From the NCBI GenBank assembly GCA_963921825.1, contig OY997590.1, positions 53,213,039 to 53,277,038 on the forward strand: a stretch of 64,000 bases of DNA, written 5' to 3'. Every line of letters begins with the position of its first letter. The stretch's first letter is position 1. The translations under genes and the position numbers were made by a program. The notes below the pieces were generated by a model. That model was not told where the DNA came from and searched no databases. It saw only the letters and a program-made list of their open reading frames with translations. This DNA comes from Erodium maritimum (lineage: Eukaryota; Streptophyta; Magnoliopsida; Geraniales; Geraniaceae). This document shows, piece after piece, positions 1 through 13,800 of this stretch.

Positions 1-421
1 GTTTGGTAGGAAGGATTAAGCTAAACACGGATAACACGGATGCTGCGCTGCTCGGGCTCTGCTATGTTAGGTTCCAAAAGGTTTGTGAGCCGGAAGTGGT
101 TGAGGCTCTAGTTGTGAAACAAGGCCTGAATTGGCTGAACACCAAGGGATGGACGGACAATATTTTGGAATCAGATTGCTTAGGTGTGGTTCTTACAATT
201 AATAGTTCGGAAAAATGTTATCTACGTTGGGTGGCATCATGAAAGTCTGCAAGAAGATACTTGGGCAGATGCCAAGAATGCAAGTAAGGCACGTCCGTCA
301 CGAAGCTAAAAAACTAACTCATACTTTAGCCAAAAATGCTCGTAGTTGGTTTGATTATGTTTGGGACGTTAATTTTTTGCTCGACCCAATTTCTAAGTTG
401 CTGGTTGTCGATTATGAGTAA
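1..421 (+). mobile_element. L1-type LINE fragment, RNase H end
   Basis: Two overlapping stretches read as the RNase H-like C-terminus of a plant L1 reverse-transcriptase protein. The first shows a K-x-N-T-D start, EALVVKQGL and an LESDCLGVV block. The second, in another frame from about 215, shows VRHVRHEAKKLTHTLAKNA, the usual last conserved block. The frame is broken between them and the left end is cut by the window edge, so this is a dead 3' fragment. The L1 remnants near 38 and 63 kb carry the same domain. Confidence 0.75.
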
Positions 422-1046
422 TGAAATTGATATTTTTTACAAAATAGAAAAAGCAACTGGAGCAAAAATCTAAACAATATTAGAAAGAAAGAAAAATCGG
501 TGCCTACTCGGACTCTTTGAAATCCGGAATGGAATATTAATTTATTATCAATAGATTGAGCATTGAGGTTTCAGTGGTAGTTCATCAACGCGAGATTCAA
601 ATGGTGATTCTGTAACATCCATCACCACACCATCCTCGACTACTCTTCAGCGCATTTTTGCTCCACTTTCAAGCCTCCAAAATTAAGTACTGAGTTAGGT
701 CACATCTCCTATTTAACAAAATTGTGTATGTTTGATGATTTTATTTTTATTATGCCCCTCACATTTCAATGTGATTGCAACAGTTCATGTGTACGAATAA
801 TTTTGGAGGAATTACTCTGAAACAATCTTCAATTACAAGAGAACATAGAACTTTCCTTGGTATGTAAAATTCATTGCCCGGTTCAAGCAGAAAGAAAATA
901 AAAACAGATCTTCACGGAGGATATATTTAGTCTTGCGCACAAAATAGTTACGTAATATATAAGATGGATATATTTAAATTATGAGTTCACTAAACTCAAT
1001 TAGTACAATTCTTGATAGAGTAGGTAGTGGCACAAGTCATAATAAT
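422..1046. other. Spacer; probable 3' flank of the permease gene
   Basis: AT-rich sequence with no coding frame I can support. It lies just beyond the stop codon of the minus-strand permease, so its right part is probably that gene's 3' UTR. T-rich stretches near 739-751 would read as AATAAA-like signals on the minus strand, but the poly(A) site is not fixed. Confidence 0.4.
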
Positions 1047-3469
1047 TTAGGCGTAGAATGTATATGTAGATGCATCGGTGACTATATTTCGCAACCCACC
1101 AATTGTTGATGCCATCATAATGAAGACTCCAACTACTATGGAACCCTGAAAATGAACTAAACATATAAGTTGATGTGTTCCTTAAAATTCACAAATCTTT
1201 TCATGTAAGCAAGGAAGTGTGATTTACCCAATTGACGAACCAGCTGACGCTGAATCTCTTGGGCTTCTTGATCCTCAACCACATGATACTAGGGAGCTGA
1301 CAATTTTTCATTTGAGTATACAGATATTGCTTCGATATATATATATATATAGGGTATAGTTTAATAGGAGGATGTAGAGACTTACAAAATACGACGTGGG
1401 AGCAAAACCGAATCCGCCAAAGAAACCAAGAAGATCTCCGAAGAAAGGGAAAGTGACTCCTGCGAATAACGTAAAAGCTGCAAGAATTTCAAGTCATAAT
1501 TGATCAGTTTCTAATTACAAGAATGCATCCATATGGGTCCAGCGTTAGAATCAATCTGACCAACATAAGCAGACCGAGCAACAATTCTGAGAGCAATTCC
1601 TGGTGGAATGTTGAGTTTTTTCATCATGACCCTCTCCAGCAGGTCAAACACGGGCATTGCAAAGACCTAGAGAAGAAACTTCAGACTAACCAATGATGCT
1701 ATCGTGTAATACAAGTATGAACAAACTGTGATGAGTGTTCAAACCTGGTAGCTGCCTATGACATGGACGACCACCATTAAGTTAGCAGCTGCAATCAGCC
1801 ATTCGGGCCTTTTCAGAGCTATTAGCACATTATCATCAACGTCTTGCCCAAATGCCCAATATCCTATTAGGGCTACCGGGAAATAGCATATAGCGTTGAT
1901 CAAATAGGCTCCTATTACACCTTTCCACATGGGAACCTTTGAAGGCCTCTCCGGAGTGGAAGGGATTGTCGCCTGAATTTCAAGGGCAACGGCATGGCCT
2001 GCAAACGCAAATGAGATTTGGCCCAAAGCATTGAAGAGCCGGAACATGTAGTCGATTGAGTTGGTATTTTTGTAAGCGTAGCTCACGTTCTCAACCTGAC
2101 CATGGCTCAAAGAACCCGCCCACGCTATAGTTGAATAGCTGCAGCAAATCACAATACCAAGTAATATTAGAGCCAACTTTATCAAAACAATTGATCACTC
2201 AACATAGTTCACAGTACAGTGGCTAAAGGTGTGTGTGTCCTTCGGGATGATTAACAGTCAGCTAGCAACAATTCAAACGCCGAAAGATGCTTGAGCAAAC
2301 TAAAATATATTCAAAATTAGTGTATTCTTTTCTATCTGGTGAACAAAGACAAAACCATAGATCAGAAACTCGGGAATTCATTCCTAAGTGATAAGAAATC
2401 TTGAATTCAAATTCCCCCCCTTTTGCCTTAGTTTCATACTTGATTTGTACTTAGTTTAACTACTGAACTGAAGCAAGATCACGTGAACCCTTCATATGGC
2501 ACCATGTTCTCTAAACTAATTTCGGAACTGTTTTGAGCCAGCAAGTTAGGTGTTTCATAACTTCATGGACCATCACCTGAATAAATAGGCCTTAAAGGTT
2601 CACCTAACCTCTTAAATGTATTTGATTCACTTTTTTTCTAGCAGAGCAACATGATACTACTTAGTATGAAAACAACTTTATCAATTTTAAGCTCAAAATA
2701 TCAAACCAAGCTACCTTAATGACATGACTGCTGCGGCCAATGAAACTCCGGCAACAGAATTGAAATTGGGAAGCTGAGACAGGAAGAAATGGATGGAACC
2801 GAAGATGCAAATCCAGTATGACTGCCTGAGCCTGGTGCAGTTGGTGCAAGACATTTCCAGGAACTTTTTCAAACACTTCCCACCAGTCACCATGTAAACT
2901 ATGTCGCAACCAACCTGAACTATCAGCTGCTGAGGCAGTACTATCCATGGCCCAAGTTTCGGCCCAAAGGCATGCCTGCCCAAGTCGATGTACCGATCAA
3001 ACCGAGTCCCCTGAACACACTCATGCAGCTGTATCATCTGCCACATTGTGTTCAAGGTTATGCACCATGACAGCGCCAACACAAATGTCCCAGGACCCCT
3101 TCATGTACCCAAAATACAGTTATTTAGTTCCAACCCATGCCAAGACTTAGTAAGGTTTCGGTTAAATACGTACCATCCAAGATAGGCCATGGCATAAGGC
3201 AAGCTGAGCACACCAGCCCCAATCATGGCCGTGACAGTGTGGAAGGTGGAGTACCACCATTTGGCGTGGCGGGAGGGGTCGCCTTCTACCCATTTCTGGT
3301 TGGAATCAACTTCCTGCTCGAGTTCAATTCAGAACACAAGAAAACAAAACATTAATCTGTAAGATAACAGAACTGAAGGATATCACTAGTATTAATGACA
3401 CAAAACTAAGGATAACTATGAACATGGTCATTATCACACCTTAGGAGGATCAGGGATAGCTGAAACCAT
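1047..3469 (-). CDS. LHT-type amino-acid permease (lysine/histidine transporter-like)
   Basis: Proton-coupled amino-acid transporter of the AAAP family, expected in the plasma membrane. Minus-strand exons: 3440-3469, 3174-3313, 2715-3098, 1745-2138, 1561-1666, 1386-1477, 1228-1296 and 1047-1145. All borders are GT-AG; the lengths total 1314 bp, giving 437 residues against about 440 for the family. The start [10 protein letters not shown] is followed by the LHT core: [53 protein letters not shown]-like [76 protein letters not shown] and the end STYTFYA. Membrane segments run through the whole protein, as in the family. The N-terminal tail is short, close to the WYS motif. The gene looks intact. 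Which LHT paralogue it is, and its substrate range, cannot be told from sequence alone. Confidence 0.96.
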
Positions 3470-4812
3470 TTTTGCAATGTTTCGGGAAAAATACAAGTTT
3501 AGTAGTCAGCAGTTAACTAAGGTGCCCGAATACATGAGCTTGAGTGAAGATCATAAGTGGTATAAGTAGAGGCTTAGATGAGTTACAGTGGTGGGGAGAT
3601 GGGAATAAAGGGAAGAGATGGAATTTTCCTATTGGTTAGGCCCGCCAGCTCCCTTTTCTATTTGAGCTGAGACCTTTGTTCTGAAAGACTATATTCACTT
3701 GCTTCTTTATGGTCTAAATGGAAAATCTCTTTATAATATGTGGATGAACCATGGACATTTCAACCCCACCACACAATAAACAATGTAAAGTTCTAAGAAA
3801 TCAAGCACACTTTTTTTCTCACATGCTTGACCCTTTCCTAAAAATTCAACAAATTGTTTGATTCAAATCATGATATTATCTATAAATAATAAAAAAATCT
3901 GACAGTTGAATCAAATAACGTTAAAATCAGGACTATACTTACCTACTAAGCACATGCAGGCTGAGCGGAACAATAGTGTTGAATATTTGTGCTCAAGGAA
4001 GTGAACCAATGATGGGAAGTTTTGTGGGTGGGTGGGTTTGAATCTATACTACAATCATAACAAGCACGGTAAAGAACTAGTGGATTTTGTAAAAAGGCCA
4101 AGTTTGGGGGGAGATGATTAAAGTGTGGAGGCTGCTGCTTCTCCGAAGTTGGTGCATCCTTTCCACTCCCTTTAAAGTATCCCCCAGTGAGCTTCCAAAG
4201 CAGAAAGGTGAATGCTACACACTGCTTACCACGATAAAGAAAATATCAGTAGATGGACATGAAACTTGTGCTAAAATTAAGCTGAACTTTACATTAACAT
4301 AATATCATGTGGACATCACCTTGATTATAATATTAGAACTGCAATCCAAACCTAACCGGAAGGGCTTCACCAAGACGCAATCCCGAATCTTCCCTCAGGT
4401 TTCTTGATTTCATCAGCATGGCAATTCTGATTGGCATACCCCCATTCATGTTCCTTTCACCTGTGTTCAGACATACAAGCTCGAAAAGTTTGGGCTCAAC
4501 AATCATAACCAAATACAGAATAAAATACAATACACTGATTTTACAGACATTTCAGTTCACATAGGAATCTAAACATTCAGTAATCATTCCAACATACTAG
4601 ATAACATGCATGAATGCACTATAGATAAACTAACATGAACCTGAAAGCGTAGATTTGCAAGAGTATTATCCGTAAGACCGTAACCATAAAAATGACAGTA
4701 TTTTCTAAAAATAATTGATAACTTAAACTGATGCATCTAACAGGTCCATCTATTGAATACTGGTAAGGCTACTAATATGCTAATACAGTTCCAGACGAGA
4801 AAGCAGCTCAAA
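3470..4812. other. Spacer between MED25 stop and permease start
   Basis: This 1.3-kb stretch must hold the MED25 3' UTR (right) and the permease promoter and 5' UTR (left), both for the minus strand. A TATAAAG-like string on the minus strand at 3729-3735 could be a TATA box for the permease; this is only a guess from position. A 65-codon minus-strand frame at 4333-4530 has no recognisable family and may be UTR. Confidence 0.4.
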
Positions 4813-7800
4813 TTAACTCATGTAGCCCCCTCCAGGCATATTCGGCGGAACATGCGAAGAAACTTGTCCTTGTGAACCCATTTGTGACCTTCCTGGACCT
4901 TGTACAAAAGCTTGACCCATTCCCGTCCCAACCATTTGTTGTTGCTGAGGAAGCTGCTGTTGTTGCATCTGAGGAAGTTGTTGTTGCTGCATCGGTTGGA
5001 GCTGTTGTTGTTGTTGCTGCATCGGTTGGAGCTGTTGTTGTTGCTGCATCGGTTGGAGCTGTTGCTGCTGCATTGGTTGGAGCTGTTGCTGCATTGGTTG
5101 GATCTGCTGCTGCTGCTGCATCGGTTGGAGCTGCTGCTGCTGTTGCTGCATCTGCGGGAGTTGCTGCATCGGCTGGAGCTGTTGTTGCTGTTGCTGTTGC
5201 TGTATCTGTGGGAGTTGCTGCTGCTGCTGCTGTTGCAGTTGTGGGAGCTGTTGCTGTTGCAATTGAGGGAGTTGTTGCTGCTGCAGCTGTGAAAGTTGTT
5301 GTTGTTGCAGTTGTGAAAGTTGTTGGTGTTGCTGCTGTTGTAGTTGTGGAAGTTGTGACTGCTGTTGCAGGTGTTGTGGCTGCATCTGCTGCTGCTGTTG
5401 CATTTGCTGCTGTTGGCTGGAAAGTTGTGGCTTGAAGACCACCATGTCCTGATTGCACACAAAAACCAAGCTTAAAACTAAATGCATTGTTAATGTACAA
5501 CATTGGTTCCAAGCCTTTGACCATGGGTTTCATAAAGGTTACTGGCTTTGATAGAGATAAACCATTAATTAAAGTTTATAGAATTCTCACCCCAGGAAAC
5601 AGCATCCCTATCAAGCGGCAGGCTTTATCAGAAACAGATAGCAGCAATGTTTGAGATGGCAACTGAATCACAGCACACTGTAAAATCAAAAGCCCAAAAA
5701 TTGTGAGTCCAGCATGCATGCTTTATGCAGTTGCAAGTGCTTAACAAAAACCAATGTGCATGAATCAAGTTATGTCAAGTGAAATAGTTCTAGAAACAAT
5801 ATCAAATATCACTTTCAACTAAATTAAGTAGTTTAGTTTGCTTCAACCTTCTTGATCTTGGTAATGCAAACTTATATATGTATAGCGAGAGAATTTTCAG
5901 TGACTTCATCCGCTACAAGGTTCAGATCCCTTCTATTGTCCTCTCTAGGGAGGCTTCTCAGAAGATAAAAATACACTTTAACATATTAACTACTTGCTGG
6001 CCGAATAAAAAGGAAAAACACTTGTTCCATTCTATAAATAAATATTAGGATTTGACACAAATAGGAATCATCAGGCCTTGCACCCTTGGAACACGTATAC
6101 CCAAAAAATAAAGCTAGAAAGGAGCTCAGCTCTCAAACGAGTTACCAGTTTTTTTTCTTGCAGCTGTCCAAGAAATCCATGCTGATGCATTGCTCGAAAA
6201 ACAAGGAAATCTGCCTTCCCAACATATTGCCTGATTTTTTTTGTTGAAAAAAAAAATAAAGAAATGAAATGAAATTAGTAAAACAATATGATGAAAGCCA
6301 CAGAACCATAGAACAAAGAAGAAAATGAGGTACTATGCAAAGCTGGTAATTTCAATGTGCAGAAATTACTTGTTATTCATGTGGTCTTGTGATATAAGCC
6401 GAACTATCTGCATTGTGGCTGGCCAGTTTGCTGCAAGCCTGAGAAGAGAGAAAAAGACACATCTATTAAGATAACGCATCTTCACAGTATAAATACAACT
6501 TGTAAGGTACAAAAAAAACTTGTTTATGAACAGTGGCTGAATTAGATCACACAAAATGGGAACCCAAATATGCAATGAACCACATCTCTTTATTAGGGAT
6601 TCAAGTACTCCCTCCATATCAAAATATGAATCTTACTTCTTCACTAAAATGAATATTCCAAAATAGGTATTCACCTTCCTTTTGAGAAATTGAATTGAGC
6701 ATGGATTACCAATAATGATATAATATAATTGTACAACTTCGCAATTAATTATTGTTTTTCCTAGAAGAATTTAGGAATATCGTCCACGTGCAAAAAACTA
6801 CCCTATGTTTAAAAATTACCAAGAAGATACACTAGCTTTTGACCGCGGTTGTCTGTTAGTTTTTTCGACGATATTACTACCTAATGTATTGTCCACGTCC
6901 CTAATTTTCCATCCATTTTAACAGAATATTCCAAAATTTGTTGGTAAGCGACCATGGTCTAAAGATAGTGTATCTTGTTGGTGAGGTTTAAACATATGGT
7001 AGTTTTTCGCCCATGGACAATACATAAGGTAGTATAGGCAATTAACCCTATTGAAAATTAAGCATCTTCAATGAAGTATTATTTTTAATTTAACATTTTA
7101 AACTAAAAAAAACTATTTCAATGTTGAAACCTCAACTACAGGCAATAGGAAGAATAAATCAACTACAATGATGGATAATATTTGCTAGACTTACGATTCA
7201 GAAGCCGAAGCACTCCTGTAACCCTGTCAAAAGAAATAAAAAGAAGTTCACGCCTCCAAAACTTGGAATCTAGATATGCATCTGTAGAAGGATCAAGAGA
7301 AAACTTACTTCCAGCTTTGTGATAAAGACAGGTTGCCCCTGTCTCTGCCCAGATAAATTTCCCTGCATCCATAGCACAAGCATTTCAGTGATTTCTTTGA
7401 CAGTGTTTTTTAATTGTCATTCGAGTAGTTTATTTCCAAAAAATATGTTAATTTGAAGAAATAAAACTATTATTCCTATCCCCTTTGGGCACACAATGAT
7501 GAGAATATCTTTTATCTGTTAATTAAATCACCCCATTTTGAATCAGCTTTCATAAAAACTATTTTTTCAGTTTCTATTTTAACTAAAACTGGTAGATTTG
7601 CAGAAATCAAACGACTCCAAATTCAAACACACGTGAAGTTACAAAACATTGACATCTGCAGAATTTTATACTAATTTACCTCCCAGACTTTCACATATTT
7701 GGATTGTGATGTTTGCAAAGCACTTGAAGTTTGTTGAGATAATGGCATATTGGCAGCGGAATTGTTTACCCCAAGAGATGGCATCCCGGAAGATTGCACT

Positions 7801-10800
7801 TGTTGACCCATACCAGGAGTAGGAATCATTGTACCATTTCCATTAGAGACGGAAGATTGACCGTGGCCACTCATCATGTTCTGACTCACCCCAACTCCAC
7901 TTTGCACCAATTGCGGCGCACCTGACAGATTTCCTTGACTCATGCCAGGTACCGTTTGCCCCAAACTAGCACCTCCTTGAAGATTACCCATTGGTTGTGA
8001 CATAGCAAGATTTGGGTTCCCAGACAGATTTGAAGTTGCTGGAGCGAATGAACCAAGGCCCGAATTCTGTGCAACCTGGGTAGTCCCAGCCAGAGTCCCT
8101 GATCCAATTATTGGTGTAGAACCTGACTGCCCAGGTGAAAATACAGGCTGAGTAGCTGGCACAGAAGATGCCATTCCACTAGATATCATATTCGACATAT
8201 GCATTGCCACATGCGTTCCACCCATTGATTGAAGTCCTATAGAAGTTCCGCCACTTAAAGCTGCGGAGTGCATCACTTGCCGTGCTTGAGAAAGATTGTT
8301 TAAAATGCTTACATTTGCTGCTGAAGGACCAACTGGCCGTAAGGACTGTGGCATACCACTCACCACGGGTTTCAAGTCTTGCACACTGTCAGGATTTGTG
8401 ATCATATCTTGAGAAACAGAGGAAGGTGAAGAAGTTTGCAAAGTAGGCACTCCTTGAGCAGCAGGGCGAGGAACAGATGGAACATGTGGAAAAGCAGGTC
8501 CAGATACCATGGAAGTGACAGTAGTTGGCTCCTGAACAGGTATGGATGAACAAATTAATACTTCCATGCTCAAGCCAGAAATGCCTCTGTGCTTGAAGGA
8601 ATTGGCTCAAGAAAGTCAAATGTAATGAAGGGTTAATTGCTAAAAACTACAAAAAGTTCTGCTCACTAGCTAAAAACTACACTGAGTTTAAAAGTGGACA
8701 GACATACAATAAGTATTGTCCCAAGTCTCAGAATATTCTGTTTTGTTAAGTATTGGGCCCATATGTTTTGCCCACAGTACTTTTCAAGGCTATATGTTTT
8801 GACCACGGTACTTTACATGGCTATATGTTTTGACCACAATACTTTCCAATGCTATATGTAGGGATAATTGTCAAAACATGCACTAATGTTTCGTCCACAA
8901 ACGAAATCGTGCACAATGTTTTGTCCACGTCGTCTGGCTACCCTTATGAATCGTCCACGCAAATCTGTTAGAAAAATTAATGGAATATTCTATTTCTGTT
9001 ATACATGTGCAGTTAAAGTATAACTGAAATGACCATTTTACCCTTATCATGAATCTTTTGACTTTTCCTTTTGACTTTTGCATGAGACATTACCATTCTA
9101 CCCTTTTCTAATAAAAAATAAATAAATAGACAAATAAAATAATTTTTTTTTATAAAATCAGTTTATTTTTATAAATTCAGTTTTTATTTATAAAAATTAT
9201 TTTTATTTTCAAAAATTCAGATTTTAATTTAAAAAAATACATAGAAATCAGTTTTTTTTTTATAAATTCAGTTTTTATTTAAAAAATGCATAAAAATCAG
9301 TTTTTTTTATTTAATTATATTTGGATAGAAAAAAGAAAAAAGAAAAATAAAATAATATATAATAAAAATATTAATTAAATTTTAAAAAACTGATTTTTTG
9401 TATTTTTTTTAAAAACTCTGATTTTTATTTATTTTTTAAATTAAAATATGAATTTTTGAATTTCAAACCAAAAGGGCAAAATTGAGGGTATATCAGTCTT
9501 TTAACTCATTCTTATTTTTGAATTTCAAACCAAAAGGGCAAAATTGTCAATTCAGGTTCTGCGGTTACACTTTTCTAACAGAAGTGCGTGGACGATTCAT
9601 AAGGGTAGCCAGACGACGTGGACAAAACATTGTGCACTATTTCGTTTGTGGACGAAACATTCGTGCATGTTTTTACAATTATCCCCTATATGTATTGTCC
9701 ACATATCCTGTAGGGGTTAACATAACTGTTCATTATTTTAACAGAAGACTGTGGACAATACTTATTGTATGTTTTTGTCCACTTTTAAACTCACTGTAGT
9801 TTTTAGCAAGTGGATAAAACTTTTTGTGTGTTTTTAGCGATCAACACTATAATAATTATGAAACTTACAACTTTGACAGAAGCAGTTGAAATGTTTCCAG
9901 CAGGAACTGGTTGCCGATTCATGGTAGATCCGTTTGCTAATAATACAAGAGAGGAGGAGGAAGAGAGAGAGTCAGCCTTCTACAAATAGGGATACTAATC
10001 AAAAGTGAAGCAGCAACAGGAATGTGTGCGATAACTAGGTTCATTCAAGGTCAAACCCTTAAGTCATTAATCCAAGAGGATTGTCAATAATAAGGTGAAA
10101 TTTAGAATGAATTCATAATTAGATTTATAGCATACAACAACCCTTACAAAATATTCTCAAGGCTTTATCCAAATAAGATACAATTTTGATTCTAAAATCC
10201 CAGAAATGCCCAAAGTTGAGTAATGCCCAAAAAAAACAACTTTTAGATGTACATGGGAAAACTAAGACCTGCATAGACATTCAATATCAAAAGGGACAAA
10301 GGGTTTGGTACCTGATGGAATACTGGTTGGTGGTGGCCCAGTAACTGGAGTAGCAGAAGCTATGTCCATTTTTACAGGGCCTTGACTTGGAGCCAAACTT
10401 GAGACACCGGGACGACTTAAAGCGGTACGGGCCTCCATAAAATTGTCTGAGACTAGAACAAGAAAATGAGGGTTTTTTACATTATCAATAGGTGGATCTG
10501 CTGCTCGAGGGTTGCGTTTTCCCTACATTGAAAAGGTGAGATAATGAGTAGCATTTCATGCTTCTAGCATAGCACCTTACAGCTTTCCAGGCAAGCCTAG
10601 ATTAATTCAACTAAAAAATTATCTCTTTCTTGGTTCTTAGTTTTCTTCAACTGTTCAGAGTCGGTAAGTGGATTGCATTTTCTTTTATCCTTACATATTG
10701 CAAGAAAGTTAATGATGCATGTGTCATATGCATAAGGGCAAACAGAAAAAAAAATGTATTTGTGATAAACAAGCGTGGACGCGTTTACAGCTGCTACTAG

Positions 10801-13800
10801 AATCTGGAGCATTTCGAAAGGACATATGCTATTTAAGTGAAGGAGCTCAAAATTATAATCGTATCATACAACAAATTAAAAAGTCAGAAACAACAAAAGT
10901 TACAAGATGCATAACCAGTGAGATTAGTAAACTGTGCCAAATGTATGACTTGTCCAAATAAGTTGCAGCAGTAAATGACAAATGAGACCAAATTTAATGC
11001 TTACTGCATTGTAGATTGATCTAAGTTTCGGGAGCTGTTTGGGACAAATGATTGACAAAGATATAGAACACTGCACCAAAAATTAAGTGTCAGTTACCGG
11101 ACAGTAAACCAAATAGGGGTGTGAGGAGGTAGTAAAATCTGTAAGCAAAAAAAAAAAACTAAAGCATAATGAAAGTACCTGAGCAAACGATTTAGCAACT
11201 GCCTCTGCATCAGATGCATTACTGTCTGTCTCTACGTCAGCAGTTTCTCCCTGCTCTACCTTTTGCACTGGTGGTCGATACACTGCTGTGGGCAAGGGGT
11301 GAGGGTTACTGGCAGCTATAAGGACACAATGTCTTTGACAATCCAAATTTTGTTGTGTTTGGTTCCCAGTTGTTGGAACTGGGAACATCTGAGTGATGCA
11401 CCAGAAAATAACAGTAGAAACAGAGCTTCAGGTGAATGATAGAAAGTTGAATTTTAAAACTTCCAAATTTACAAGATACAACAATTAATGTAATCAGCAG
11501 GTTCAATTTGTCTTGTAGCTACAAATTCTTGTAGGATAAACAAATTATGCGCATAGTGCATAATATAAGGATCACCATATAGCTGATAACCATCCACCAA
11601 GAAAATTATTAACATTAAAACTACTCAACATTCTATCTTACGTTACGTAGTTCAATTAATGCAAAACCATATGAATGTCAACATAAGAAAATATTTGAGA
11701 ATATAGGTCAATAATATTTTGTTCTTAAACCATAAAGACTTGTGGTGGCAATTTACCTACTTCTCAGACACTTTGCAATAAGACCAAATCATAAAGTGGC
11801 GGTGATTTTCTTTTAGAGTCATGAACATAAAATGACTAAGATCACTTGCATGCATCTACATAAAAAGCTAGCTGATCACATATCCAGAACATAAAAAAAA
11901 ATTCAAGTAATTTGCTAATTGTAAACACACATCTTCCTTGTGGATAGAAAATATAGTTAAACTGCATCAATGGCAACTGAATCACGGAGTAATTAATAGT
12001 TTCCACTGCTAGAACATTTAGGTATCATGGTAGTTGAAGCTGAAATTGTGAAACTAAGTGATATAAAGACCTACTGTCAAATTACATATTATGAGAATCA
12101 AGTGATAGCATGATAGGAGAAATGTACTAAAGGATGTGTTAATGCAATACAGTAGTAGATAAAGTAAGATTGTTGGTGCAACAAGTTCCAACTCCTAGAT
12201 TCACACCTTTACTGTTTCAATGCTAGCAACCATGTACTTACTACATGTACTACATCATTATAAACTTATCCCCGTAAAAATAACATGATGATTACTTTTT
12301 TGTTTCTCCTTTTCCTGTCCTCTATTATACAGCAATCCTAGTAATCAGGAATAGGTATCATTGTATAAGGCATAATAATCAAACTCCAAAAATGAGCTCT
12401 TCTAATTGCATGAGTTGCAGCTTACGTTGGAATAAGTATCACAATTTGTTATCATGCCACTTATATCGGGCCAGGCTTCCACAACTAAAAGGTCAACCTT
12501 GTTAGTTGAGTGTGGCTTTAGCCTTTTTATAAGCAGCATTTTATTCTTGTTTCGTTTCGATGTGGGTTTACAATCTCAACAGGCTGGAAAAAGAAAACCG
12601 AGCAAAACTTAAGATTGAGCTGCGTACAGACTCTCCTACATAAATAAAGGAACCCTTGAGAGAGAGAGAGAGAGAGAATTAAGCCAAACGGATGCAGATA
12701 AAATGAAGGGTACCATGATGATAGAAATGTTGCACATATAAAACAGAATAAAATCAAAACCAGGAAGAGAAAATGTATAATTGTAAAAATGCACACCATA
12801 AGAGCCTCGCTGAGCCCTTCTGCAATAGCAGCGTCATTAAATCCACCACCACCAAACGGTATAGATGAAAGCCAGTGTAAGAATGTGTCAATGTCTCTTG
12901 TCCAGCCAGTTCGTAATACTAGACAAGCTGCAGAAAGACAAGACAATTTTTTTATAAGAATAAGTCAGTAGCCATCTTAACTATATTGCTTAAAGGTAAC
13001 AGAAAAATAAACAAACGTTAACCAATGTACAAACAAAATAGAGAAGAACATTTGCAAAATTAGAATCAAGAAAAATCAGTGAAGTACGTACCGCTATAAG
13101 ACCCATGGGCATAAAAGGTGACCAAGGAGAGCTCAACATTAGAAGTGTTGGGTTTCTGTTATTAAAAAAATCAGTAAGTATATAGCAAATATAAATATTA
13201 AAGGCAATCATTAGTATGTCAAGTGCACTTGATTACTATAGCTGACTGAAATTTCAAATACCATTTATAAAAAATTCATAAATTCAAAAGGCAAAAGGTA
13301 CTCATAAAAATCCCTGGCAGACAAGGTTAGTTCACACGAACAACTGTTTCACATTAACAGACTTATGTTAAATAGATGGTACTAAAGCAAATTAACTACA
13401 TCCAAACAGAAGGAAATTATTTAAGGAAACAAAACACATGGTTCTTTCAAGATGCAGAAATGATGTTATATTTCAACTGCCAACTATCTCCATAGGAACT
13501 GTTAAACCAATTACAAAAAAATTGGCATGTACAATATCCAAAGCTTCATAAACATCAACTATGATGATATTGCCTGCTACGGAATACAATGTTTAGTTGG
13601 CATGACGATCCAAGCTAAAAAAAAAGCATACCTGCCCCGTTGACTCATTTCCGCAGAAAGCCCTACATAGATATATAATAAATCTGATCAGTAAGATGAT
13701 ATAAATTGCACTGCCGCACAAATTAATTGACCAACAATTTGAATGAGAGAACTGAGAATATGCAATTGTAAATATACATGAATGACCAATTACCATCAGT

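Noticed and set aside
4872-5435. Plus-strand Ala/Val-rich 187-codon frame, plus other frames over the same stretch
   Set aside because: A shadow of the MED25 glutamine repeat: a CAG/CAA array keeps all frames open and gives Ala, Val or Leu runs on the other strand.
8630-9847. Secure 9-bp Mutator target duplication at the intron 8 element
   Set aside because: The flanks TGTAATGAA and TATAATAAT agree at only about six of nine positions, so I did not claim a duplication.
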